NCBI RefSeq assembly: GCF_014138285.1
Contig: NZ_JACGXN010000007.1
Span: 211,926-275,925 of the forward strand
DNA length: 64,000 nt
Reading direction: 5' to 3'
From: Phyllobacterium myrsinacearum
GTDB lineage: Bacteria > Pseudomonadota > Alphaproteobacteria > Rhizobiales > Rhizobiaceae
Positions 12,225-20,899 of the stretch are shown here, one piece after another (position 1 is the first letter of the stretch; each line of letters begins with the position of its first letter). The position numbers and the translations under genes were made by a program. The notes below the pieces were generated by a model. The model was not told the DNA's origin. It searched no databases and was given only the letters and a program-made list of their open reading frames with translations.

Positions 12225-12237
12225 GGGAGGCGCAACC

Positions 12238-13632
12238 ATGCCTGTAGATATTCTGATGCCAGCGCTCTCGCCGACCATGGAAGAGGGCAAACTGTCGAAA
12301 TGGCTGAAAAAGGAAGGTGACAAGGTCACCTCCGGCGACGTTCTCGCAGAAATCGAAACCGACAAGGCGACGATGGAAGTGGAAGCAGTCGATGAAGGTA
12401 CTCTCGGCAAGATTCTTGTGGCCGAAGGCACCGACAATGTGAAGGTCAATACTGTCATCGCCGTTCTTCTGGGCGAAGGCGAAAGCGCCGATACTGCCAG
12501 CGCGCCGAAGGCTGCAGTCGCTGAAGCGCCTGCCAAGGCGGAGGAAGCCCCGAAGCAGGAAGCGGAAGCCGAAAAGCCTGCTGCGACCGTACCGGCTGCG
12601 CCGAAGTCCGAAGTTGCCGCTGATCCGGATATTCCGGCAGGCACTGAAATGGTTTCGACCACTGTACGCGAAGCACTGCGCGACGCCATGGCGGAAGAGA
12701 TGCGCCGTGACCCCAACGTCTTCGTCATGGGTGAAGAAGTCGCCGAATATCAGGGCGCCTACAAGATCACCCAGGGCCTGCTCGACGAATTCGGTCCCAA
12801 GCGTGTTGTCGATACACCGATCACCGAACACGGCTTCGCCGGCGTTGGAGTTGGTGCTGCCATGACCGGCCTGCGTCCGATCGTTGAATTCATGACCTTC
12901 AATTTCGCCATGCAGGCGATTGACCAGATCATCAATTCGGCAGCCAAGACACTTTATATGTCCGGCGGACAGATGGGCGCACCGATGGTGTTCCGTGGTC
13001 CTTCCGGTGCCGCTGCTCGCGTTGCTGCCCAGCACTCCCAGTGCTATGCCGCTTGGTACAGCCATATTCCGGGCCTTAAGGTCGTCATGCCCTACACGGC
13101 TGCCGATGCGAAGGGCTTGCTGAAGGCTGCGATCCGCGATCCGAACCCGGTGATCTTCCTCGAAAACGAGATCCTCTACGGTCATTCCTTCGATGTGCCG
13201 AAGCTGGATGATTTCGTCCTGCCGATCGGCAAGGCCCGTATCCACAAGAAGGGCAAGGACGTTACGCTCGTCTCCTTCGGTATCGGCATGAACTACACGG
13301 TCAAGGCCGAGGTAGAGCTGGCCAAGCTCGGTATCGACGCTGAGATTATCGATCTGCGCACGATCCGCCCGATGGATATTCCGACTGTGGTGGAATCGGT
13401 CAAGAAAACCGGCCGCTGCGTCACCATCGAGGAAGGCTATCCGCAGTCTTCGGTCGGCACGGAAATCGCCACCCGCGTCATGCAGCAGGCATTCGATTAT
13501 CTGGATGCGCCGATCCTGACGATTGCCGGCAAGGACGTTCCGATGCCCTATGCCGCCAATCTGGAAAAGCTGGCATTGCCGAATGTTGCTGAAATCGTCG
13601 AGGCCGTCAAAGCTGTGACATACACAGCGTAA
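12238..13632 (+). CDS. pdhB: Pyruvate dehydrogenase E1 component, beta subunit, with N-terminal lipoyl domain
   Basis: The 464-residue beta half of E1. Residues 1-78 form a complete biotinyl/lipoyl domain ([20 protein letters not shown], then the lipoylated Lys in ETDKATMEV). An Ala/Glu/Pro linker runs to about residue 130. The transketolase-like E1-beta domain follows, with [22 protein letters not shown] and the C-terminal domain. The frame is open from 12148 inside pdhA, but [10 protein letters not shown] at 12238 is preceded by AAGGGAGG and matches the lipoyl fold. A lipoyl domain on E1-beta is a known rhizobial feature. Confidence 0.97.
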   Translation: MPVDILMPALSPTMEEGKLSKWLKKEGDKVTSGDVLAEIETDKATMEVEAVDEGTLGKILVAEGTDNVKVNTVIAVLLGEGESADTASAPKAAVAEAPAKAEEAPKQEAEAEKPAATVPAAPKSEVAADPDIPAGTEMVSTTVREALRDAMAEEMRRDPNVFVMGEEVAEYQGAYKITQGLLDEFGPKRVVDTPITEHGFAGVGVGAAMTGLRPIVEFMTFNFAMQAIDQIINSAAKTLYMSGGQMGAPMVFRGPSGAAARVAAQHSQCYAAWYSHIPGLKVVMPYTAADAKGLLKAAIRDPNPVIFLENEILYGHSFDVPKLDDFVLPIGKARIHKKGKDVTLVSFGIGMNYTVKAEVELAKLGIDAEIIDLRTIRPMDIPTVVESVKKTGRCVTIEEGYPQSSVGTEIATRVMQQAFDYLDAPILTIAGKDVPMPYAANLEKLALPNVAEIVEAVKAVTYTA

Positions 13633-13648
13633 AGGGGAGGAAATCGAT

Positions 13649-15013
13649 ATGCCGATCAATATCACCATGCCGGCTCTTTCTCCCACCATGGAAGAGGGCA
13701 ATCTTGCCAAATGGCTTGTCAAGGAAGGCGATAAGGTTGGTCCCGGCGATGTAATTGCCGAGATCGAAACCGACAAGGCAACGATGGAAGTCGAAGCGGT
13801 CGATGAGGGTACGGTTGCCAAGATCGTGGTTCCTGCCGGTACGGAAGGCGTAAAGGTCAATGCACTGATCGCCATTCTGGCAGCTGACGGCGAAGATGTC
13901 GGCGCCGCTGCCAAGGGTGGCGAAGCTGCTCCTGCGAAAGCTGAAGCAGCGCCTGCCGCGGCTGAGACTCCGAAGGCAGACACCCCCAAGGAAGAGAAGA
14001 AGCCGGAAGCGGCTCCAGCATCTGCGGCGCCCGTCGCCACGGCTGCTGCGCCAGTCAAATCAGGCGACCGGACATTCTCTTCTCCGCTCGCACGCCGCAT
14101 CGCCAAGGATGCCGGTGTTGATCTTTCTGCTGTGACGGGTTCCGGTCCGCATGGCCGTGTGATCAAGAAGGACGTCGAGGCTGCGATTTCGGGTGGCGGT
14201 GCCAAAGCAGCGGCTCCCGCTGCAGCGGCAAGCGCATCTGCGCCTGCAGCAGCTCCGAAACCCATGTCAGATGATACGGTGCTGAAACTGTTCGAGGAAG
14301 GCTCTTACGAACTCGTGCCGCATGATGGCATGCGCAAGACGATCGCCAAGCGTCTGCTGGAAGCCAAATCAACTGTTCCCCATTTCTACCTGACAGTTGA
14401 TTGCGAACTTGATGCATTGCTGGCCCTGCGTGCGCAGATCAATGCGGCATCGCCGATGCGCAAGACGGAAAAGGGCGATGTTCCCGCCTACAAGCTTTCT
14501 GTCAACGACATGATCATCAAGGCGATGGCTCTGGCCCTGCGCGATGTTCCGGATGCCAATGTGTCCTGGACCGAAGCCAACATGGTCAAACACAAGCATT
14601 CCGACGTGGGCGTTGCCGTGTCGATCCCCGGCGGCCTGATCACACCGATCATCCGCAAGGCTGAACAGAAGACCCTGTCGGCCATCTCCAACGAGATGAA
14701 GGACCTGGCCAAGCGCGCGCGTGACCGTAAGCTGAAGCCCGAGGAATATCAGGGCGGCACAACGGCGGTTTCAAATCTCGGCATGTTCGGCGTCAAAGAT
14801 TTCGCCGCTATCATCAATCCGCCGCATGCCACCATTCTGGCAATCGGTGCGGGTGAGGAGCGGGCAGTCGTCAAGAAGGGTGAGATCAAGGTTGCCACGG
14901 TCATGTCCGTGACGCTTTCGACCGATCATCGTGCCGTCGATGGAGCCTTGGGTGCCGAGCTTGCTCAGGCTTTCAAGCGCCATATCGAGAACCCGATGGG
15001 CATGCTGGTCTGA
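13649..15013 (+). CDS. pdhC: Dihydrolipoamide acetyltransferase (PDH E2)
   Basis: Core of the PDH complex, transferring acetyl from lipoamide to CoA. The 454-residue protein has one lipoyl domain (1-78, Lys in ETDKATMEV), a long Ala/Pro/Lys linker, a peripheral-subunit-binding domain about 148-185 ([12 protein letters not shown]...GSGPHGRV), a second linker, and the catalytic domain with [13 protein letters not shown] near the end, which holds the active-site His and Asp. It follows pdhB by 16 bases with GGGGAGGA upstream of the ATG. Confidence 0.98.
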   Translation: MPINITMPALSPTMEEGNLAKWLVKEGDKVGPGDVIAEIETDKATMEVEAVDEGTVAKIVVPAGTEGVKVNALIAILAADGEDVGAAAKGGEAAPAKAEAAPAAAETPKADTPKEEKKPEAAPASAAPVATAAAPVKSGDRTFSSPLARRIAKDAGVDLSAVTGSGPHGRVIKKDVEAAISGGGAKAAAPAAAASASAPAAAPKPMSDDTVLKLFEEGSYELVPHDGMRKTIAKRLLEAKSTVPHFYLTVDCELDALLALRAQINAASPMRKTEKGDVPAYKLSVNDMIIKAMALALRDVPDANVSWTEANMVKHKHSDVGVAVSIPGGLITPIIRKAEQKTLSAISNEMKDLAKRARDRKLKPEEYQGGTTAVSNLGMFGVKDFAAIINPPHATILAIGAGEERAVVKKGEIKVATVMSVTLSTDHRAVDGALGAELAQAFKRHIENPMGMLV

Positions 15014-15021
15014 GGCCGATA

Positions 15022-15660
15022 ATGAAAACGGTGCTCTGCTATGGCGATTCGCTGACCTGGGGCTATAAGCCCGACGGGTCGGGGCGTCATGCCTTGGCGG
15101 ACCGCTGGCCGCAGGTGCTTCAGGCTGAACTCGGCAATGGCGGTCACGTTGTTGCCGATGGCCTGAATGGCCGGACAACGGCTTTTGACGATCATCTGTC
15201 CGGTTTCGAGCGTAATGCTGCCAAAACGCTGACCACCGCGCTTGGCACGCATTTTCCACTCGATCTCGTGATCATCATGCTCGGCACCAACGACATGAAG
15301 ACTTTCATCTGCGGCAACGCGTTAGGTACCAGGCGCGGCATGCAACGGCTGATTGAGATTGTCCGCACCGCGCCGTACCAGCTTGGTGTGAAAGCGCCTG
15401 ATATTCTGATCATGTCTCCACCGCCGCTCGGCGAGACGGACGGTCCGGAATTCAGGCTGGTGTTCGAGCAGGGCATCGAACAATCACGCTTGCTCGCCGC
15501 GTTTTATGAAGATGCCGCCCGACAGGCCGACTGCGCGTTTTTCGATGCGGGATCGGTAGCAAAAACATCATCCGTCGATGGCGTGCATCTGGATGCAGAC
15601 AATACACGGGCAATCGGTAAAGCCATTGCACCAATCGTTCGAGGCATACTCGATATTTAG
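15022..15660 (+). CDS. SGNH/GDSL-type hydrolase (arylesterase-like)
   Basis: A 212-residue serine esterase. Block I is CYGDSLTWGYKP with the nucleophile Ser, block III is MLGTNDMK, and block V is VDGVHLDADN with the catalytic Asp/His. It lacks a signal peptide, so it should be cytosolic. It lies 8 bases after pdhC and upstream of lpd, inside the PDH operon. The substrate is unknown; similarity is to short-chain ester/aryl esterases. Its place in the operon is conserved in related genomes as I recall, but no metabolic link to PDH is evident. Confidence 0.85.
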   Translation: MKTVLCYGDSLTWGYKPDGSGRHALADRWPQVLQAELGNGGHVVADGLNGRTTAFDDHLSGFERNAAKTLTTALGTHFPLDLVIIMLGTNDMKTFICGNALGTRRGMQRLIEIVRTAPYQLGVKAPDILIMSPPPLGETDGPEFRLVFEQGIEQSRLLAAFYEDAARQADCAFFDAGSVAKTSSVDGVHLDADNTRAIGKAIAPIVRGILDI

Positions 15661-15683
15661 TTCAGTCTTAGGAGGACCGAGAC

Positions 15684-17129
15684 TTGGCCAATAATTACGA
15701 CGTGATCATCATTGGTTCCGGCCCGGGCGGCTATATCGCCGCTATCCGTTCCGCGCAGCTGGGATTGAAGACCGCCATCGTGGAGCGCGAACACCTTGCC
15801 GGTATCTGCTCCAACTGGGGCTGCATACCGACAAAGGCACTGCTGCGGTCGGCTGAAATTTTCCATTATGCCGAGCACGCAAAGAATTATGGCCTGAAGA
15901 TCGAAGGCAGCGTCACCGCTGACCTCAAGGCAATCGTTTCGCGCTCGCGCGGCATTGCCGAACGGATGAACGGCGGCGTCGGCTTCCTGATGAAGAAGAA
16001 CAAGGTCGATGTCATCTGGGGCGAGGCCAAGCTGACCAAGCCGGGCGAGATCGTCGTGTCCAAGACCACCAAGAAGCCGGTCGAGCCACAGGCGCCGCTA
16101 CCCAAGAATGCCTTGGGCGAGGGCACCTACACTGCCAAGCACATCATCATCGCGACCGGCGCGCGACCGCGTGCGCTTCCCGGTATCGAGCCGGATGGCA
16201 AGCTGATCTGGACCTATTTCGAAGCTATGAAGCCCGAAGAAATGCCAAAGTCGCTACTCGTCATGGGTTCCGGCGCCATCGGTATCGAATTTGCATCGTT
16301 CTACCGCACGATGGGTGTCGATGTGACCGTGGTTGAAGTCATGTCGCAGGTCATGCCTGTTGAAGACACCGAGATTGCCAATTTTGCCCGCAAGCAGTTC
16401 GAAAAGCAGGGCATGAAGATCATTCTCGATGCCAAGGTGACCAAGGTGGAGAAATCAGCCAATTCCATCACCGCCCACGTGGAAAAGAAGGATGGCAAGG
16501 TCGAGCAGATCACCGCAGATCGGATGGTCTCGGCTGTCGGCGTACAGGGGAATATCGAGAATATCGGCCTCGAAGCACTTGGCATCAAGACTGATCGCGG
16601 CTGCATTGTCATTGACGGTTATGGCAAGACCAATGTTCCCGGCGTCTACGCCATTGGTGATGTTGCCGGACCGCCCATGCTGGCACACAAAGCCGAGCAT
16701 GAAGCCGTCATCTGCGTTGAAAAGATTGCCGGGCTGCCGAACGTACATCCGATGGACAAGGCCAAGATTCCGGGCTGCACCTACTGCAATCCACAGGTCG
16801 CTTCTGTTGGCCTGACCGAAGCCAAGGCGAAAGCCGAGGGCTATGACATCCGTGTCGGCCGCTTCCCGTTTGTAGCCAATGGCAAGGCGATTGCTCTTGG
16901 TGAAGATCAGGGCATGGTCAAGACAATCTTCGACAAGAAGACCGGCCAGCTTCTTGGTGCCCATCTTGTGGGCGCGGAAGTGACCGAGTTGATCCAGGGT
17001 TTCGTGATTGCGATGAACCTTGAAACCACTGAAGAAGAACTGATGCACACGATCTTCCCGCATCCGACCATTTCGGAAACGATGAAGGAAAGCGTGCTCG
17101 ACGCCTATGGACGTGTGTTGAACGCCTGA
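15684..17129 (+). CDS. lpd: Dihydrolipoyl dehydrogenase (E3)
   Basis: Flavoprotein reoxidising dihydrolipoamide with NAD+. The 481-residue protein has FAD motif IIIGSGPGGYIAAIRSAQLG, the redox disulfide in GICSNWGCIPTKAL, the NAD motif GSGAIGIEFASFYR and the C-terminal His-Glu pair in FPHPTISE. It starts with TTG at 15684, supported by an AGGAGG eight bases upstream; no in-frame ATG fits. It is the last enzyme gene of the pdh operon. Confidence 0.97.
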   Translation: MANNYDVIIIGSGPGGYIAAIRSAQLGLKTAIVEREHLAGICSNWGCIPTKALLRSAEIFHYAEHAKNYGLKIEGSVTADLKAIVSRSRGIAERMNGGVGFLMKKNKVDVIWGEAKLTKPGEIVVSKTTKKPVEPQAPLPKNALGEGTYTAKHIIIATGARPRALPGIEPDGKLIWTYFEAMKPEEMPKSLLVMGSGAIGIEFASFYRTMGVDVTVVEVMSQVMPVEDTEIANFARKQFEKQGMKIILDAKVTKVEKSANSITAHVEKKDGKVEQITADRMVSAVGVQGNIENIGLEALGIKTDRGCIVIDGYGKTNVPGVYAIGDVAGPPMLAHKAEHEAVICVEKIAGLPNVHPMDKAKIPGCTYCNPQVASVGLTEAKAKAEGYDIRVGRFPFVANGKAIALGEDQGMVKTIFDKKTGQLLGAHLVGAEVTELIQGFVIAMNLETTEEELMHTIFPHPTISETMKESVLDAYGRVLNA

Positions 17130-17151
17130 TAGCGAGAGGATTTTCGTCCCG

Positions 17152-17415
17152 TTGGTCACGATCAAGGACAGCAAACCCTGGATTCGCCTGTCATGGGCAA
17201 TCCTCAAATGGTCGACCCTGCTCGGCTTTGGGCTGGGGTTTGCTGCATCTGCCTTGAGTCTCGTTTCCGGCAACACCATATCCATCAATGGCACCGCTAT
17301 TGGTGGATGGACCGGTGTCTGGATCGTGACGTTTGCCTGTGGGTTGGGTGGCTTCCTTTTCGGTGCTATATGGGCTCTGGTGTTTCGTGCCATAGCGATT
17401 GCGTCGGGACGATAG
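17152..17415 (+). CDS. Small inner-membrane protein of unknown function
   Basis: An 87-residue protein with two predicted membrane helices (about 15-38, WAILKWSTLLGFGLGFAAS; about 55-82, WIVTFACGLGGFLFGAIWAL). The apparent start is TTG at 17152 with AGAGGA upstream. I do not recognise a named domain. It sits between lpd and a YeaQ/GlsB-type gene in the same direction, spacing 22 and 16 bases, so all are likely co-transcribed. Confidence 0.7.
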   Translation: MVTIKDSKPWIRLSWAILKWSTLLGFGLGFAASALSLVSGNTISINGTAIGGWTGVWIVTFACGLGGFLFGAIWALVFRAIAIASGR

Positions 17416-17431
17416 AGGCGAGCGAGGAAAA

Positions 17432-17710
17432 ATGGATCAGCCAGTCGGTATCATGAGCATGCCCGGTGTCGGTTTCTTCGGAATGCTGCTGATCGGTTTT
17501 ATTGCCGGTTATATCGCAGAAAAGGCAATGAGCCGGAATCATGGCTTGTTCACCAATATCCTTGTTGGTATTGCCGGGTCTTTCGTGGGTGGCACCCTTG
17601 CCGGATTGTTGAATTTCAACTTTTACGGCTTTTTTGGAAATCTGATCGTTGCGACGGCGGGCGCAATTGTCATTCTGTGGATTTTTGGCAAAGCCAGATC
17701 CTCGAATTAA
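17432..17710 (+). CDS. GlsB/YeaQ/YmgE-family (transglycosylase-associated) membrane protein
   Basis: A 92-residue protein with three membrane segments and the family's glycine pattern: LLIGFIAGYIAEKAMSR, GIAGSFVGGTLAGLL and a C-terminal helix IVATAGAIVILWIFG. Family members are general-stress membrane proteins of unclear mechanism. The ATG at 17432 is preceded by GCGAGGAAA; the frame is open from 17399 but that would start inside the preceding gene. lipA follows 14 bases downstream. Confidence 0.85.
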   Translation: MDQPVGIMSMPGVGFFGMLLIGFIAGYIAEKAMSRNHGLFTNILVGIAGSFVGGTLAGLLNFNFYGFFGNLIVATAGAIVILWIFGKARSSN

Positions 17711-17724
17711 ACTAGGAAGTCCTG

Positions 17725-18690
17725 ATGGTAACGGTTCTCGATACGATCGATCAAAAGCAGCGCCTGCGGCACCCTGAAAAGGCGCATCGTCCGGATACGG
17801 AAATTCTGAAGAAGCCGGACTGGATTCGCGTCAAGGCACCTGTTTCGAAGGGTTATGCGGAAACGCGCGAGATCGTGCGTTCGCACAGCCTTGTGACGGT
17901 TTGCGAAGAGGCCGGTTGTCCAAATATCGGCGAGTGCTGGGACAAGAAGCACGCAACATTCATGATCATGGGCGAGATCTGTACCCGTGCCTGCGCGTTC
18001 TGCAATGTCGCGACCGGATTGCCGACCGCGCTGGACCCGAACGAACCGGAAAATGTCGGCAAGGCCGTCAAGAAGATGGGCCTGACCCACGTGGTGATCA
18101 CGTCGGTTGATCGGGATGATCTTCCCGATGGCGGTGCCCAGCATTTCGCTGACGTGATCAACGCGATCCGCGAGATTTCACCCGGTACGACAGTCGAAAT
18201 CCTTACGCCTGATTTCCTGCGCAAGGACGGTGCGCTTGAAATCGTTGTTGCCGCACGCCCCGATGTGTTCAACCACAATCTGGAAACCGTACCTTCCAAT
18301 TATCTGAAGGTGCGTCCGGGTGCCCGTTATTTCCATTCCATCCGCCTGCTGCAGCGGGTGAAGGAACTCGATCCGACAATCTTCACCAAATCCGGCATCA
18401 TGGTTGGCCTGGGCGAAGAGCGGAACGAAGTTCTGCAGCTTATGGATGATCTGCGCACCGCAAACGTGGACTTCATGACCATCGGCCAGTATCTGCAGCC
18501 GACGCGCAAGCATCATCCGGTTCTCAATTACGTCACACCGGACGAGTTCAAATCCTATGCGACGATTGCCAAGACCAAGGGTTTCCTTGTGGTCGCATCG
18601 AGCCCGCTGACACGCTCTTCGCACCATGCGGGTGATGATTTCGCCAAGCTGAAGGCTGCACGCGAGGCGCTGCACGCCAACAGAAGCTAA
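17725..18690 (+). CDS. lipA: Lipoyl synthase (radical SAM)
   Basis: Inserts two sulfurs into octanoyl groups on lipoyl domains, here presumably those of PdhB, PdhC and other 2-oxoacid dehydrogenases. The 321-residue protein has both iron-sulfur motifs: the auxiliary cluster [12 protein letters not shown] (CX4CX5C) and the radical-[11 protein letters not shown] (CX3CX2C), followed by [15 protein letters not shown]. The C-terminal [10 protein letters not shown] supplies the conserved Ser ligand region. Position downstream of pdhABC-lpd makes functional sense. Confidence 0.98.
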   Translation: MVTVLDTIDQKQRLRHPEKAHRPDTEILKKPDWIRVKAPVSKGYAETREIVRSHSLVTVCEEAGCPNIGECWDKKHATFMIMGEICTRACAFCNVATGLPTALDPNEPENVGKAVKKMGLTHVVITSVDRDDLPDGGAQHFADVINAIREISPGTTVEILTPDFLRKDGALEIVVAARPDVFNHNLETVPSNYLKVRPGARYFHSIRLLQRVKELDPTIFTKSGIMVGLGEERNEVLQLMDDLRTANVDFMTIGQYLQPTRKHHPVLNYVTPDEFKSYATIAKTKGFLVVASSPLTRSSHHAGDDFAKLKAAREALHANRS

Positions 18691-18694
18691 CTGA

Positions 18695-19153
18695 ATGCCG
18701 AAATTCGATACGACACGCCCCGTAGTGCATCGGGCCGAGCAGATGTTTGATCTGGTGGCGGATGTGGAAACCTATCCGCAGTTCCTGCCCATGTGCGAGA
18801 GCCTGAAAGTGCGCTCGCGCAAGGAGCGGGATGGCAAGACCCTTCTCATCGCCGATATGACAGTCGGTTACAAGCTGATCCGCGAAACGTTCACCAGCCA
18901 GGTTCTGCTCAAGCCAGACGAGAAGGTGATCGAGACCAAATATGTCGATGGCCCGTTCCGTTATCTCGACAACAAATGGCAGTTTGTCCCATCGGCCAAC
19001 CCGGAGCATTCCGAGGTCAAATTCTATATCGATTACGAATTCAAAAGCCGTACGCTCGGCTTTTTGATGGGATCGATGTTTGACATCGCCTTCCGGAAAT
19101 TCACGGAAGCCTTTGAGAAACGCGCCGACCAGATTTACGGCCGGAATAGTTGA
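18695..19153 (+). CDS. COQ10/RatA-family START-like protein (polyketide cyclase family)
   Basis: A 152-residue protein of the START/Bet v1-like fold. VETYPQFLPMCESLKV in residues 27-42 and the terminal FRKFTEAFEKRADQIYG are characteristic of the COQ10/RatA group. Alphaproteobacterial members next to lipA are thought to be ubiquinone-binding, by analogy to mitochondrial Coq10; the RatA ribosome-toxin label from E. coli is probably not informative. It starts 4 bases after the lipA stop, so it is probably translated from the same message. Confidence 0.85.
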   Translation: MPKFDTTRPVVHRAEQMFDLVADVETYPQFLPMCESLKVRSRKERDGKTLLIADMTVGYKLIRETFTSQVLLKPDEKVIETKYVDGPFRYLDNKWQFVPSANPEHSEVKFYIDYEFKSRTLGFLMGSMFDIAFRKFTEAFEKRADQIYGRNS

Positions 19154-19240
19154 AGTTGATTTTCTGGCTAAGTAAATAAGTTCTGTTTTGAATCTGCGTT
19201 TTCGATGTGTGCTTAGGTTGGTCGCATGGGCACCGTGCGC

Positions 19241-19370
19241 GGTTCGACAAGCTCACCATGAGGGAGAGTGGTGCCGTCATGCCAATCGGAAAGATTGCAG
19301 AATAGAGCCCCTGCCATTTACGCTCCCTCATGAAGAGCCTCACTCTCCCTCATGGTGAGTTTGTCGAACC
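19241..19370. repeat. Long inverted repeat between convergent genes
   Basis: Arms of 30 bases at 19241-19270 and 19341-19370 are reverse complements with a single mismatch (29/30), separated by 70 bases. The inner arm ends read AGGGAGAGTG / CACTCTCCCT. Flanking GTGCGC/ACGCAC-like sequence extends the dyad imperfectly. It lies in the 287-base gap between the COQ10-like gene and the converging methyltransferase gene. I recall short palindromic intergenic elements containing TTCGACAAGCTCACCATGAG in Brucella/Ochrobactrum-type genomes; that recollection was not checked. Confidence 0.85.
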
Positions 19371-19440
19371 ACGGACCACGCACAGCGGCAAACGCAATGC
19401 GTGGTCTCCACTCTATCTGAAACTGACCAAACTCAATCCT

Positions 19441-20169
19441 TCAGCGTTGTGCTGAAACCAGCAGGAACATCGGGCGTTCCAGTTCTTCGACAAGCTCGGG
19501 TCTCGCAAAAATCTGTTCGTTCGTTGGCTTCCATTCCTCCACATGGGAGATGGAAAAACCAGCAGCGATCAACAGATTAAGAATAGTCCCGATCGTCCGG
19601 TGCTGCTTGACGACACCTTTGGCGAGCCAGTCCGTTGTGCGCGCGCCCTCAACCAGATAACCATCAATGGGCCATGACTTGCGACCGTCCGTGTCAACGG
19701 ACCAGCCGGGACGGGATGGCGCCATGAAGATCGGATGCTCCATCGAGAATATGAATTTCGCACCCGGAACAAGGGCGCTGTGAACTGTCTTGAACAGCTC
19801 AGCCAGATTTTCGATGTAATGCAGGGTGAGTGAGCTGTAGGCAAGGTCGAACGCTGCTTTAGGCAAATCTAGAACTTCAAGATCGGCCTGATCATAGCGA
19901 ATGGCCGCGTCTTGTGTCATTGACCGCGCCCGAGCCAGCATGTTTTCCGAAACATCAAGGCCGAGTACCTCAGCAGCCTTGTTCTCGCGCGCCCAACGGG
20001 CAAACCAGCCAAAGCCACAGCCGAGGTCCACTACGCGCAGGCCATCGAGGTCGGGCATCAAGGCTTGCAGGGAGGGCCATTCGGCAGCGCCAGCAAGGCC
20101 GTCGACCGAGCGGCCCAACTGGCTGTAACCCTCGAAAAAGGCGGGGGTATCATAAATATTCTGTGTCAT
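19441..20169 (-). CDS. Class I SAM-dependent methyltransferase
   Basis: A 242-residue protein with the Methyltransf_11-type Rossmann fold: motif I VVDLGCGFGWFARWA (about 46-60), motif II region LGLDVSENMLARA, and motif IV ILDLPKAAFDLAYSSLTLHY-like. The substrate is unknown. The frame is open to 20187, but the ATG at 20169 has GGAG at good spacing. It is preceded by a leader ORF and an intrinsic terminator on the same strand (20209-20346), suggesting transcription attenuation. It converges on the COQ10-like gene. Confidence 0.88.
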   Translation of the reverse strand: MTQNIYDTPAFFEGYSQLGRSVDGLAGAAEWPSLQALMPDLDGLRVVDLGCGFGWFARWARENKAAEVLGLDVSENMLARARSMTQDAAIRYDQADLEVLDLPKAAFDLAYSSLTLHYIENLAELFKTVHSALVPGAKFIFSMEHPIFMAPSRPGWSVDTDGRKSWPIDGYLVEGARTTDWLAKGVVKQHRTIGTILNLLIAAGFSISHVEEWKPTNEQIFARPELVEELERPMFLLVSAQR

Positions 20170-20208
20170 TTCATTCTCCATCTTCATGCGGATGGACGGC
20201 GCGCACCA

Positions 20209-20240
20209 TAAAAAAGCCCCGTCCGTTGCCGGCGGGGTTT
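20209..20240 (-). terminator. Intrinsic terminator/attenuator ahead of the methyltransferase gene
   Basis: On the minus strand a GC-rich stem, CCCCG-CCGG / CCGT-CGGGG type, with one bulge and a four-base loop runs directly into TTTTTT. It lies about 40 bases upstream of the methyltransferase start and downstream of a short leader ORF, so its place is that of an attenuator, not of a gene end. Its 5' arm contains GCCGGCAAC (20225-20233), the exact complement of GTTGCCGGC inside the leader ORF (20305-20313). Confidence 0.75.
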
Positions 20241-20265
20241 GCTGGTGACGAGGTACGCTTTTCGA

Positions 20266-20346
20266 TCAGCGTGCACGAAGTCCCTGCATCCCGCCTGTTG
20301 GGATGCCGGCAACCCGGGCAACAATCAAAACGTCATTCTCGATCAT
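20266..20346 (-). CDS. Putative 26-codon leader peptide rich in branched-chain residues
   Basis: A 26-codon ORF reading MIENDVLIVARVAGIPTGG and ending MQGLRAR before TGA. Eight of 26 residues are Ile, Leu or Val, with six of ten in residues 6-15. A -35-like CTTGACA lies at 20377-20383 and a weak -10 (GATACC) about 18 bases on. This would place the transcript start at or next to the ATG, so the message may be leaderless like rhizobial trpL. The ORF overlaps an internal hairpin (20286-20306) and one arm of a possible antiterminator. Translation is an inference. Confidence 0.55.
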   Translation of the reverse strand: MIENDVLIVARVAGIPTGGMQGLRAR

Positions 20347-20467
20347 GGGACCGGTATCCCATAATGCCGGTGACGATGTCAAGAATGGCAATTTTCCCGC
20401 TTGGGATGATTGATCGGAGCGCGTGGATTCAGCTAAAGCTGAGCCGCAACCAGCACGGGAGATAATG

Positions 20468-20896
20468 ATGAGCGACGCTGAAACGGAATATACGCTTCAT
20501 ATGGAAACACCATCTGTTGAGGATTATTGCCTGTTGCGTGTGATCTCCGGTTTGAGCCCGAAGAGCAAGGAGGCGGCTACCATTGGTCTTCCGAACACAG
20601 TTTGTGGCGTAACGATCACGCTGGACGGCAAGGCCGTCGGCATGGGTCGGATCGTCGGGGATCGCGGGTGTTTCTATCAGGTGGTGGACATGGCGGTTGA
20701 TCCCGTGCATCAGGCGCGTGGGCTTGGCAAGCAAATCATGTCAGCGCTGATGAATTATGTGGAAGCGGAAGCACCCGATGGCGCCTATGTCAGTCTGGTC
20801 GCTGATGGTCCGGCCAAGCATCTCTATGCAAAGTTTGGCTTTGAACCGGTCACACCGAAATCCATCGGCATGGCGTTCCGGGTATCGCGAACCTGA
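20468..20896 (+). CDS. GNAT-family N-acetyltransferase
   Basis: A 142-residue acyl-CoA-dependent acetyltransferase. Motif A (CoA pyrophosphate loop) is VVDMAVDPVHQARGLGKQIM (Arg/Gln-x-x-Gly-x-Gly pattern), and the C-terminus has KHLYAKFGFEPV. The substrate is unknown. The ATG at 20468 is preferred over 20465 because GGGAG lies six bases before it. It is divergent from the methyltransferase leader region and convergent with the pncC-type gene, leaving only three bases between stop codons. Confidence 0.88.
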   Translation: MSDAETEYTLHMETPSVEDYCLLRVISGLSPKSKEAATIGLPNTVCGVTITLDGKAVGMGRIVGDRGCFYQVVDMAVDPVHQARGLGKQIMSALMNYVEAEAPDGAYVSLVADGPAKHLYAKFGFEPVTPKSIGMAFRVSRT

Positions 20897-20899
20897 TTT

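Noticed and set aside
11172..12728. A 518-codon minus-strand frame across pdhA.
   Set aside because: Antisense shadow of pdhA/pdhB; no ribosome site and Ser/Ala-biased composition.
12058..14265. A 735-codon open frame on the minus strand across pdhB and pdhC.
   Set aside because: It is antisense to two unambiguous genes and consists largely of Ala/Gly/Ser low complexity produced by the GC-rich complement of lipoyl-linker repeats. No domain matches.
20209..20346. A SAM or SAH riboswitch in front of the methyltransferase.
   Set aside because: None of the conserved cores of SAM-II, SAM-V or SAH riboswitches is present; the leader ORF with exclusive hairpins explains the region better.
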